Source: Marsupella aquatica
Lineage: Eukaryota > Marchantiophyta
Direction of reading: 5' to 3'
Assembly: GCA_973895155.1 (NCBI GenBank)
Contig: OZ316895.1
Location: forward strand, 186,001 to 250,000
Length of the DNA stretch: 64,000 nucleotides
The notes beneath the pieces are model-generated. The model had not been told where the DNA came from. It was given only the letters and a program-made list of their open reading frames with translations, and ran no database searches. Each line of letters starts with the position of its first letter. Positions within the stretch are counted from its first letter, which is position 1. The position numbers and the translations under genes were made by a program. Below, piece by piece: positions 1 to 10,482 of the stretch.

Positions 1-575
1 GTTCCCAACTGGTACTTGGTACTCCACTCATGGACAGTAGAGCTAACACGATCGGTGGCTCTACCTATTGTGACCTAGTCACTATATTCACATCCGTTGT
101 CTGAATTCTTACATGATTAACTGGTGCTTTAGTTTGTGCTTCAGTTCTTTGGTTCCCAACCACTCGCTGAGGTCTGCAACATTATCCTGCAATCGGATAG
201 ATCAGCTCCATGTCCCAAACAGCCTACACGGAGCACATTCTTTACCAGCAGACTTACAGGACAGTGAATCTCACAACAAGATCAGATCTGTCAAATTGAC
301 CTTTCACATGTAAAAGATCCCAGGCAAGAAGACCGACAATCCGGACTTAAATATTTACATTTCATGATGAAAAGTAACAGCTAACAGAGCAACGACACCA
401 ACGAGAAGGGGACACTTGACACATGTTCTCACTGGTCCCGTTTAAGAGAACTAAATTCTCTAAATGTCCTCCCTAAATTCTCTAAATTTGCATCCCTTTC
501 CGGAGAAAAATGGTCACTCAGACTTGAAGTTACCGTTAGAAATATCCGTTGGCCGGGTCTCAACATGGGAAGAGT
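1..575. other. No gene recognised
   Basis: AT-rich sequence with only short unrelated open frames on both strands. I see no splice-flanked coding block, RNA gene or clear repeat. Confidence 0.4.
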
Positions 576-584
576 TACAATAAT

Positions 585-850
585 AGCACCCGATGGTATT
601 ATTGACACATTACCCTTAAATGACCTCAAATTTTGATAAATGGCTATAATAGCGCCAGGCGCTATTATTGATCTGAACCAAAAATGTACTGCCTCAACAT
701 AATAGCGCCCGACGCTATTATGGAATGACGACTAAAATGACATTTCCTCGTCGAAATACATTAATATTGGTGAACTTCTTGACTTTCTGGATAATATGAG
801 TGTATTTTGACATTTTCAATAATAATAGTGCCAAGCGCTATCAATGTTGA
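585..850. repeat. Cluster of short GCGCTATT palindromes
   Basis: Four related hairpin-forming sequences occur within 270 bases. The best, at 646-668, has perfect 11-base arms (ATAATAGCGCC and its complement) around one base. The one at 698-722 has 12-base arms with one mismatch; those near 585-605 and 820-842 are more decayed. Related sequences recur near 59,660 and 59,870. They could be remnants of a small palindromic mobile repeat; the mechanism is unknown. Confidence 0.6.
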
Positions 851-1248
851 GGACAAATATCTCTCTCATATAGTACTATTCTAATGTGAATCCAGCTTTG
901 TAAGACGTTGTAAAAGAAGGAATTTTTCTTGGCGCTACTAATATTTGTTGTTGAAAATCCCGTTAAACTAACGAAAACATTTTATTTTTAATGGTCATCC
1001 ACTGCCATTCTTTTAAGACTTTTCCATTGAATCAACGGTAATTTAATTAAAATTCAAAAAGTTGATATCGTGTTTTCTTTGTTTGAGATGCTTTAGACGC
1101 GGTGAAATAAGAAACTAAAGCTAACACAACACTCTCATTTTACCATTCTGGTCAATGTTATTCGTGATGCAACGTGTAATTAGGGTAAAGTGTCCGATAA
1201 CGGGTGATGTGGTTACCATACCTGTGACTAATGGACCAGGTCGTTAGT

Positions 1249-1984
1249 GAGAATTATCTTTGCGGAAGGTATGATGTCAAGAGGAAAGACATTGCAAGTT
1301 TAGGAACACTTGCCAAAGGTCCTGCCCATTTTGATTACATTAGTGGAGAGAAATTCTGGGAACTACATGTAGGTGTCGATTACACGCTTTCCCTTTGAGG
1401 AAAAGAAGTGGTTCATGTTAAATTAGAGAAGGAAGTTGCACCGCAGGAAGTCGTCGACCTCACATCTGATGGCAAGGACTCATTCCTTGGATCTCCTTTG
1501 CTGATGAATGTTGGAAACATCAACAAAGAGAGAATGCCATAATTTGGCAGAGCAATCATTTCCAATGCATCAATGTAGCAAGTTGAAGGAACGAGTTCCT
1601 CCTGTTTTTCCAAGATTGAACACGACAAATAGTGGATCTAATATGCTTCTTAAAGCTCCGTCTGTTCCTATCATCTACAGACGAAGCGCTTTAGACGCAC
1701 TTTTGAAATCTTGTCCAGAACAAAGTGAGCTTTCTCGCTTTGTGAGATCAGAGGCTTTCAAGCACGAGCAAGTAGAATTACTTCCAAAAACTTACAATGG
1801 CAATGTCATATTTGAGCTTCCACCTGTCAATTGTGTCAGTTCAAAAGGGAAGCACCTCCTTAACATGGACCGGTCAAAGGATTGCTACCTATGGACTCAA
1901 ATTCTCCCCACTTCAGCCAATGTCTTACCTAAGAAGATGTGGGAGTTTGGCAAAGTCAGTTGTAGCGGATCACTAGAATGTTGA
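1249..1984 (+). pseudogene. Unrecognised decayed coding region
   Basis: A coding-like frame runs from 1249 to 1540, interrupted by an in-frame TGA at 1396 and ended by TAA at 1540. A second open stretch in another frame continues to 1984. Codon texture is protein-like (for example KLEKEVAPQEVVDLTSD around 1420-1470), but I do not recognise a family. The stop and the frame change argue for a pseudogene, or for exons whose borders I cannot place. It lies next to, and opposite in strand to, the LINE relic that follows. Confidence 0.35.
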
Positions 1985-2039
1985 AACAAATCATGCAAGT
2001 TGGCAATCATGTCATCTCTGATCCAAATCCGAGCACTTG

Positions 2040-3174
2040 CAGGTATCTCCCTTTCCGTGTCCCATAGAATTCAAGCCAGATCATGTGGGTAAGAGCTGAA
2101 CTCATCTCCCTGGCTATAGTACAGCAGTTGTCCAAAAGATTCTGCAATCTTCCGTCTACATCCTTCTAATACCAAGGCTCGATAGGGGATTTCTATCCAA
2201 ACCGGAAGCTTCATGTATGATTCATTTTTGATATCAAAAGAAGGGTCCCAAGCAAACGTACCGTACACAAAACGACATTCCATAAACCAAGGTGCATAGT
2301 CCAGCGCAACATCCCTATGATCCGGATGAGCAAAAACCACCAAATAAAAGTTCTTGCCCACAAACTTAACCTGCAACACCTGCCAATTCATCTCTTGTAC
2401 CATTGTTTCCTCCACCCACTCTCGAAAGACTGGAAGCAGAGGGGTTCTGTCTGTGAAGAAGCAAAGGATTGCACAATTATACAATTGTCTAGCATTGTTT
2501 GCTACTTCATCCAGGGACCACTCTACTGTGGTAAACAGCTTCTCATGCCAGTCATCCTTGGAGTTCTCTCCAATTTCTTTAAGGATCCGTATGCACTCTT
2601 AAGATGTTTCCTTCGGGGCGTCCTCCAACATTTCCGCATCCATATTGTTCCTCCCCTCAGTGTTAAATCCCCCACTACGTTGTTGTCCCCCCGACCTACC
2701 AGCGGCAATTCCCCCCGTCTGCCTGTATCGATCAGCGGTGCTACCGCCATCTCCAATCACCTGATGTGCTACTGTCACTGGTTGTGCATCCCTACTATGT
2801 TGTGCATTTCTCTCCTATTCCCACTGTTGCTGAGCTAAGTGAAACAATGCAGGCCTAGGTTCGGTCCCTCCATGTGTTCCCTCACCAGACCTTACCTGCG
2901 GTTCAACATATCCAGTGCGCGCATCTTGTGGGGAATACTGCTGCCGGTTGGAACCCAAGCCCCCATAACTGCCCTGAGAAGTAGCATCACTCCTGCCTCC
3001 CGCACAACCTCCCGACCAGCCAGTCCCAACAAGTGAGCTCTCTTGCTGCCCAGCACGCACAGTCCGAGCTCCATATCCTCTTCCACTAGTGTGCCAAGAA
3101 CGCTGGCCACCTTCCCTGGGACCGTAATAATCCATTTCAGAGCAGCCTCTATTCCTACACAAATCGTAATGCAC
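2040..3174 (-). pseudogene. LINE ORF1 relic with DUF4283 domain
   Basis: Read on the minus strand, 2597 to 2071 encodes a DUF4283-like domain, the RNA-binding-like N-terminal part of ORF1 in many plant LINEs. It aligns over its whole length with the better copy at 25,294-26,226 (shared blocks include QVKFVGK, AWDPSFDI or PWDPSFDI, and RALVLEGCR). Frame is kept past a TGA at about 2072 into text matching DTEREIPA, to about 2040. The upstream part (2650-3174) encodes a Gly/Arg/Ser-rich segment in other frames, probably the ORF1 N-terminus. A TAA near 2597 and the frame changes mark it as dead. No reverse transcriptase part is attached. Confidence 0.7.
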
Positions 3175-3255
3175 TCAGAAATGTCACGGAGTACCTGCCA
3201 ATGTAAGTCTCACCTAAGGGCGCAATGTCGAAGCCATCCTCTTCTATCAAATGTC

Positions 3256-3500
3256 CACCAGATTCTTTTCCTTTTCCCTCCCTCCCTTCCTTGTCCCACC
3301 CTGGCTCCTTAATTTCTCCCTCTTACCTTGCCTATACCCTCTTTCCTCCCTCTTACCTATATACCGGCCTTCCCTAAATTGGCGCACCCTCCTCCTTTCC
3401 CCCTCCTTTCCTTGTACCCCACCATCCCCTTTCTCCCTCCTACCCTTGTCCCTCCATCCTCCCTCAATTGGCCCATCCCCTTTTTTCTCCTAAATTACCT
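3256..3500. repeat. Pyrimidine-rich low-complexity tract
   Basis: A strongly C/T-biased stretch of TCC, CTT and CCT words. On the minus strand it is a purine-rich tract directly upstream of the LINE ORF1 relic, so it may be the element's 5' untranslated region. Open frames across it are composition artefacts. Confidence 0.6.
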
Positions 3501-3519
3501 TCAATGTCCCTTATTAACT

Positions 3520-3975
3520 TTGCGACCCATTTTGCGAATATGTTTCCTTCGCAATACCTTTGCTAACCTTTTCCGATCTTATAACATTTGCTACTTTCCA
3601 TTCCCATACCCTCGCAATCTTGTGAATTAACCCGCATTGTAAATTTTTGAGCCATACTTCATTGCACAATTTGTTGCCTAAGTCGGGATGATGTTGCGAT
3701 ATTAACTGGTTCACAAATTTGCCATTCATTAATGTTTGCAAACTTGCAATAAAGAACGTTTCACAACGCTCTGAGCGAGGGCCAATGACTGCAAAATGTT
3801 TGAGGTTACTAGGATCGCAAAAGATGTGTGATGGCCAAATGTTCGCAAACGGGCCGAATGGAGATGATATCGCAAAACATTTGCAATTCATAAAGCATCG
3901 CAAATAATTGAGATGGGTTATGCATCGCAAATTGGAGTTTTGATGACATTAGTATCGCTAATTGAGATGTGTGAT
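3520..3975. repeat. Degenerate GCAAA/TTTGC-rich repeat region
   Basis: Short words such as TCGCAAA, TTGCAA and TTTGCGA recur roughly every 20-30 bases across about 450 bases with no fixed period. No coding potential is convincing; the 138-codon minus-strand frame here is repeat-driven. Confidence 0.4.
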
Positions 3976-4130
3976 CAATTGCAAAGTGAGCGATGGACAG
4001 TGTCTTGCATGGCGTTTCAGCGCGACTAAATCGGCTTCACAAAAGGCCAAATATGTAGTAGTGATTTTTCCTGGTAACAATAATTTTTTGCTGGTAACAA
4101 CATATTAAAAACAAGAAACAAATTTCCTGT

Positions 4131-5094
4131 TTACATGTTTCCTGTCTTTGTCGCTATACCCTGATGGAATGGCGATGCAAAGATTGGTAGAAATGAAAAG
4201 CGTATGATCTCTCTTTCTCCAAATTTGGATGGTCTCCAAAGAAAATATTTCTCACCTCCCGCGTGAGACTTATCAACCATGAATCCGTGAATTTTAACAT
4301 CGTCTAACCCATTTTTTGAAGCGACCTCGATCATCAATCTCCAAGTTTTCTCAAGAGATTCAGTGTCCTCCGCTTTCAGCTCACATGTAAATATCGTACA
4401 TAAAGCTCTATAGTTGTGGTCATAAACGTGCTCCGTTCTTTAGACATTCGATTCATGACATCAAAACTCACCCACGCTCCTCCAAGGGGCCCACCATTTT
4501 TCAGAAGTTGCAGTAAATTGACTCCGGATCCATGACCTTTGATTGTCATTTTGAAAATATGAGCTTGGTCCTGCTTACAGCCTTGCCTCGGAAGGAAATA
4601 CCTTTGAACAAATGGGAACCTCATGTTCTTTTGCATTTGAACCAGATATTCAAGGTCTCCTCGCCCAGCCCCCGGCCCAGCCTGATCTTTCCAGACACTC
4701 TTAAACAAGGCAGAGAATTTCTATGGAGTCAAAACAAGCATAAGTGACTGCCAAATCTCAGTCTCTTCCATCTTCAAAATGTCATCGATAAATTCATCTA
4801 CTTAGTGCATCCTTGAAAGATCCAGTTGATTGCATTTTTTACAACACAAGGCGAGGAAGAAGGATTCTTCAAGTGCTCTTTTTGAATCTCTTTGACAACT
4901 ATTTTCTCTGAACTTCTAGACCAAACCTTTTGACATGGATGGTTATGCACACCCATATGGATTGCAAGGTGTGATATATGTTGCACAGTCACCGAATCCA
5001 GCAGAACTTGCGGGTACATGTAGAACAATTTTGTGGGGCAAACAAAATGGGAGTTGAAGAAGACAATAACAACAAACAATCCCCCCTGCATCAA
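4131..5094 (-). pseudogene. MULE-like transposase relic, N-terminal half
   Basis: On the minus strand, coding text is spread over three frames. 5094-4798 contains a HLAIHMGVHNHP segment, as in the N-terminal DNA-binding region of some plant transposases. 4708-4376 contains a segment with SFDVMNRMSKERSTF. 4337-4131 contains a block like FMVDKSHAG followed by ERSYAFHFYQSLHRH. The last resembles the 'FM.DN..A' plus 'RER..LFHW.QSL..H' core I associate with MULE-like transposases of seed-free plants; that family link is from memory. A stop after 4798 and several frame changes make it inactive. Coding text stops near 4131, followed in sense by paired CTGGTAACA-type words. A second relic of the family lies at 59,310-60,190. 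Confidence 0.5.
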
Positions 5095-5672
5095 TCAACT
5101 TTCCTATGGTACGCAGACCCCCTCAAGGTCCGATTGGTGGCGGTACCTTAAGTACCCATTATGGTCGTCCCAACTATTTTAGGATAATGAACATGCTTAA
5201 ATACTGCAAACGACAAAATTTTTGGGGTCCGCACATAGAGTTTTTGGTTGCCGGTGTGTCTTTTGTTTTCCTTGCGTTGGGCTAGTGCCTTTTTGGCTTT
5301 TGGGAACTTTTCTTGTTCTCCTTTAAATTGGGTTTTTGGTCTCTAGGATCATGTCTCCCGGTTCAACACCTCCTGCTTTTTGGCAATTTTATATACTAGC
5401 TCCCATACCCCTTCTTTGAACATCAATAGAGATGAGTACCAAAAAGTTCTTGAGACAAAATAGATGGGATAAAGTAATTTAAGAATAATAAAACAAAGGG
5501 AAACTCCACTTGAGGATTTTTTTCATCAAAAGGCAAAACTTGATGGAAAAATGGTGTAAATTTTAACATAAGGACATACTGTATGGCTTGTCAACATGAC
5601 ATACAACAAATGTAGGTTTGGAGTTGTGCTTCATGCCCAATTCATGATACAAGAAGGCAGCGGGCAGCGACA
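5095..5672. other. No gene recognised; upstream region of the next gene
   Basis: AT-rich spacer without a convincing open frame. It includes any promoter of the REF/SRPP-like gene, but I see no well-placed TATA box that I would assert. Confidence 0.35.
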
Positions 5673-8092
5673 ATGCAGAGCCAAGGACAACATTTTGTGA
5701 GTGCTGCAAGGTGGGTTTGCTCTTCTATTCTTGGCTGTCAGTCTGTTATTCACCTGTTATTCACCCCATCTCTTAGTGCATTTTCTTTTGTCTTTGGAAT
5801 CCCTGCTGCGACACGGTCGTAGTAAGCAGAAGAGGTAATCTCATCAGTTATTAGTCACTTTCATCAGTCAACTTGATATCAGTTGCCATCTCATCTCAGA
5901 GAGGTTGCCGTGTTGCGGTGCGAGAAAAACAATGAAAAAATAAATCTTGATTTTTTTTCAAAATTTGAGAGGAAAAGTTTTTTTTTTCCGCCATGGGGCA
6001 TCCGTATCATACGGACACCTCATCTCGGCGAGGCAACCGAGATGGGAGAAAAAAATTCCGAGTTTTCGTCTTCTCAATTTTTTTTGGTTGGTTTTTTTCG
6101 GTCCGTACGCTCATCTCGGCGAGGTCAACCAAGATTGAGTCAACCTCAACTGCCCGGCTGACATGCACGGAGTTGCAAAGGCCCATCTCAATTCCTTAAC
6201 TGAGATTCTGAAATTTTTGAGATACATGACATCAACAATTGATATCAATTATCAATTATTAGCCATTGATAACTGGTGATATTGTGTACATTAGAGTTGA
6301 TCAGGTCCCAGGTTTATGCTGGTTCCGCACTAATTGGAACCGAGATTGAGCTCTTTGACTGTTTGGTTTTAGTGGATGTGGAACACTGTTTTCTGTTCTA
6401 TGGGTCATTTTCGTACATTGTAATTTCCTCCTCTGGGTTGCTTTTTTCTAATCGTAAAATGAGCACTGTCATCATATATTTATGTGTGAAAAATTTCCAA
6501 TGTTGCAGGCATCGGTGCAGTATAGTAGCCCAGAAAGACCAAACATTCGTGAAGCTTTGGGTCGCAGGGTAACTGCGTTAAGACGTATTGTTGTCAAGAA
6601 CGCACGAGAAGTGCCCATTGTGGGGACATCTATTGGATATGTTGAAGGTACCTTAAGTCCGTGGCTGGAACCACTAATTTCACATGTAGAGAAAGATGGC
6701 ATGCACTTGCTGTCTCTTGTGGATAATAAGGTGATATTTGTGCACTCCTGTCAGCTTTTGCATCTAGGACGGTTGTCCTTTTCTCTGCATTCATTCGTAG
6801 CCTTTGAGCTGTTCCGTGCGATAGAAAGTCGGGTAGATTGATCAAATATTGGCCTCGTGAAGGGTCGCATTCTCTTTCTTGTATTGCGTAAATAGATGAA
6901 AACAGTACTCAAGTGCCCTTTAGCGTAGATTGGAGACAGGACATGTTTTAGGGTTTCTTCAAACTTCTTTGGAACTGAACGGTGTTTTGTTGATATTGAT
7001 CACAGATTCACGCAGTGAGTGATATTGCAATTGCATATGTACCTTTCGCGGAGAACTTCGTTCCCCAGTTTCAAGCAATCCTATCAGGCCAGGCGATTGA
7101 CACAGCATTAATACTTCTGGATAGGGTGCGTACACGGGGTGTTGTTGGTTCTACTGCAGATATCTGGGTAGACTATGAGCCAATCGTGAAGAGCGAATCC
7201 CTTAAACTTTACAGCTTTGTGATCAGAGTACCTGGCGGACACGGCGCGGTTTCGATTTTGAATGACATTAGCAGTCCCTTGGTGTCTTATGTTGCTGACT
7301 GGTTGGTGACGAACACGGAATTCAAAGACAAGCATGAGATTTCACTTCAGAGAGAAATCTCTCCTTCATATCTAGATTCACCTCGTACACCAAAAACCCC
7401 AAGTCCGGATGAATTAGACTTTAATGCGCTGGCAGCTGAAAGTGATTCCGACGCAGAGCGTTCAAGTGATCCATCCGCCATCGAACCTGTCGAATTACGG
7501 AGGTTGCTCCAAATACTGAAGGAGAGATCGACGTAATTGCAGTCAAGGACGGGGGATCAGCATCGACTGAGAACAAAGGGGTGCCAGAGCTTACCGTGGT
7601 TCACGAACATGAGGAAGAGCAAGATGAACTGGCCGATCTATTCGACACATGGGGAATGGGTGTCAAAGCTACAAGCCCAAGGGGCTTAAATTCGTTGAGG
7701 TACTTATCTTCTCCCTTCTTTCGGAAAACTACTCTACTGGTGGTCGAAGCTGTATGTGTGATTGTCGAGATGTCGTAACTAGTTTAGGTCCTGGAAAGAT
7801 GGGAGCGGTTGAGCCTCTTGAAGCATGGGTTTTGTTAGGCGATTTTCTACCTTCCGTGTTGTGGGGCCTTCACACGATTTGGCGATCTGCGAATAGTCAG
7901 CGAATATTATAGAAGTCGAACTATGAACTCATCACCGAATCTTTGATTTACAAAGTCATCACAACGACATATGACACTAAGCTTTACCCATCGCTTGAAC
8001 TATTGATGTGCAGGTCTTTGTCGTTGCAGGACGAATTTGGATCAAGAAAGCCTCCAGCGAAACCTTCTACCTCATTTTCCTTCCGATTTTAA
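5673..8092 (+). CDS. REF/SRPP-like (lipid-droplet-associated) gene with frame breaks
   Basis: Four exons can be drawn: 5673-5696 (ATG, ends at GTGAGT; tentative), 6509-6730 (after TGTTGCAG, before GTGATA), 7006-7699 (after CACAG, before GTACTT) and 8030-8092 (after GTTGCAG, ends TAA). The second exon encodes YVEGTLSPWLEP and LLSLVDNK. The third has a block beginning DYEPIVKSESLKLY. The order matches REF/SRPP proteins (VEGTVK...VGPVY, FVD.KVD, then YEP.AE..A...W), which coat lipid droplets or rubber particles; the family call is from memory. An acidic Ser/Asp/Glu-rich tail follows, unlike short REF proteins. Within exon 3 the best frame changes near 7500-7530 and again near 7650, so this is a pseudogene, a sequence with indel errors, or it has unseen small introns. 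Confidence 0.45.
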
Positions 8093-9026
8093 GAAGAAAG
8101 CTCTTAGAGTCTGCTTTGTCAATACGTCTCAATCCCTACACCTGATAAAAGTGGGTACTCCAACTCTATTTGGAATTGTTTTGAAATCTGTAGAAATGAA
8201 TCCCTGTCGTGTTTTTGTAGGTATACTGCTAAGGGCCTGCGTGATTCAAAAACACGATGTTTAGAGTGTATATTTGAAAGGAGATCATAGTATAGTGATC
8301 GATTCATTTGTCCTATCTCGGTGACATGAGGTGAAATCGCATAGATTGTCTTTTGCTTTTATTTGGAAGGAGATGATAGTACAACAACGCCTTCATCTCC
8401 TTTTCATTTGGGGACCTTGGGCTGGACATCGTTGCCGAGCACTACTAATCTGTAAAGATATAGAATCCGGACCACACGGTTTTACATAAGATGTCAAAAC
8501 GCCAAAGTCTGTGATGTACTTTCAGTCCAGTTCCTCCTAAAGTTGGGAGAAATGGAGTCCATTGTAATGTTAAAAAACATGTTTTCCTTGTTTCGGAGAT
8601 GTTGTCTACTGAGAACTTGCCAAGAATAGTGGTTGCCTTGCTTTTTAGACGAGTGAATGTGGTTCATTGAAGTATTCATAGTTTGCTGTGCAGCCTTCGG
8701 TCTCTAGAAGTAGCACCCTCAGGTATCGGGACGCCACTGGAATTATAAGGGCACTCATGTTTCTTCTCATTGGTGGGTTTGTATGGCCAGATCTAATCAG
8801 TAACGTTCCGGGTGAATTTCCATCGCTGAACTTGCAGCGATGATTCATTCTTCTGCTCTTGTATCTGAAGAGTTGAGAAGGATACCATTGGCCCAAAGTT
8901 ATAGAAGAAAGCTGCTTAACGTAAACATTGTCCGCCCCTCATAAAAGTATGTCTAGGAGTGTCGTAGGTGCGTGACATCCTTGTACCAGTCACTCATTGC
9001 TGTGCGAGTCTGTAACTCTTTTCCAG
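8093..9026. other. No gene recognised
   Basis: Spacer between the REF/SRPP-like gene and the chaperonin remnants. Short frames on both strands show no family resemblance. It may hold 3' untranslated sequence of the upstream gene or decayed chaperonin introns. Confidence 0.35.
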
Positions 9027-10036
9027 GGTCGAAATATGGTTACAGAGCAAAGTTTTGGTTATCGTAAAGTTGGTAGGGATGGTGTGACGGTGGCAGAGGC
9101 CTTTGCAAACTTGCCTACGGATCCTGGTCCTCCTATTTAAACCTCACTGAAATTCCCGTCGTTCTTTCTTCTTTTAAGTATAGATAAATGCGATGTTGGA
9201 GGTCGGAAAGAATCTTTACAACGAACTAGAATTTAGTGGAAGGCACGAAGCTTGACCGAGGTTATATACCTCCTTATTTTATATCAGTTGTTAAGTTCCC
9301 AAAAGTTGTAAGTTTGAAGGAATTGGAGCATGACAGCTTTTGATTTTGGCTTGCTACAGTGTGTTAGCAACACTTGTCAAATGATTTGGACAGATGCCTG
9401 CGTACATCGTAGCACAAAATGCTGGAGTGGAAGGAGCAGTTGTGGTGGGCAAGCTTCTGGAGCGGCAGAGCCTAGAGATTGGATACGATGAGGCAAGAGG
9501 TGTGTGACTTTTCTATGTCTTACTACAAATGATTTCTTCATGTTCTGTTATGATTAGGGAGATGCAGCAGCTGAAAATAACGAGCCGTTGCAGCAGTGGC
9601 ATTGTTGAATTAGTTAAGCAAGTACAGTCGATGAATTTAGTTGTGCCCCTTGCAAGCGGCGTGGTTGGTGTAAAATTTAGAAGGATTCGGCTTTCACTAT
9701 AATTGTTTGTAATTGTAATACAAATTCTGGTGTACCTTGAGTTGTGCAGCATGCAAAAATTTGGGAAAATGCTCTAATACAAACATGCGGAAGTCTTAGT
9801 AGAGAAGGGAAAACCTTTAGAAGAGAGCTCAACTCTGTCCTAGTTAGGTGGATTTGCTTTAGTGAGAATGTGATTTTTGGGGAGTTATCCGTACCTTGGT
9901 TTGATGTGGATGAGTCAACTCTTCTTGATGCCTAGCATTGGATTTGTTTTCGTATTTGGTTTTTACACTCTCAGGTGTAGATGTGGATATGGCCAACGCT
10001 GGCATCATTGATCCAGTGATCACTGAGTTGCCAAAC
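9027..10036 (+). pseudogene. Chaperonin 60 (mitochondrial Hsp60 type) remnants
   Basis: Three exon-like blocks match Hsp60. 9027-9105 follows TTTTCCAG and encodes GRNMVTEQSFG...KVGRDGVTVAE, equivalent to GRNVVIEQSFG...KDGVTVAK near the Hsp60 N-terminus. 9394-9499 encodes NAGVEGAVVVGKLLE and GYDEARG, the conserved C-terminal region. 9975-10,010 follows CTCTCAG, joins in phase, and encodes VDMANAGIIDP (usual: VDMVKAGIIDP). About 400 residues between the first two blocks, including most of the ATPase and apical domains, are absent. The retained splice sites show a genomic duplication, not a processed copy. It cannot make a working chaperonin. Confidence 0.75.
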
Positions 10037-10482
10037 AATGATTCCCCTGCATTTCCATACGGCCAGGACTGCAAAGTGTATTGGAGTGTGAACGAGCATA
10101 TAGATTCTTTTAGCTACCTGGATATGCCTCTCACAATTATTTCTGTATATTCTAAGACCATTGCATTCTTGACAGATCGCCGTTACTCTCAATTGAAACC
10201 GAGTAATATCGCTTTTGCACGTTTCCGTACCAAATATAGCAGCAGAGCAAGGGAGACAAGAAAATGTATCTTTGGACGGAGTTCTAGCCGAAGAACCAGG
10301 GACTTACCGGTCTGCCATCCTGTTGTTAGCGTTTTATTGTAGAAATATGGTCTTGACTGCAGAAACAAATCAAAGACAATTCATTGCACCTCGTGGAGCC
10401 GCTTGCATTTTGTGCTGATCGATCTGATCGTGGGTTGTGGTGCTCACAGAGGAAGCCCAGAACACCTGAGTTTATTCATAAG

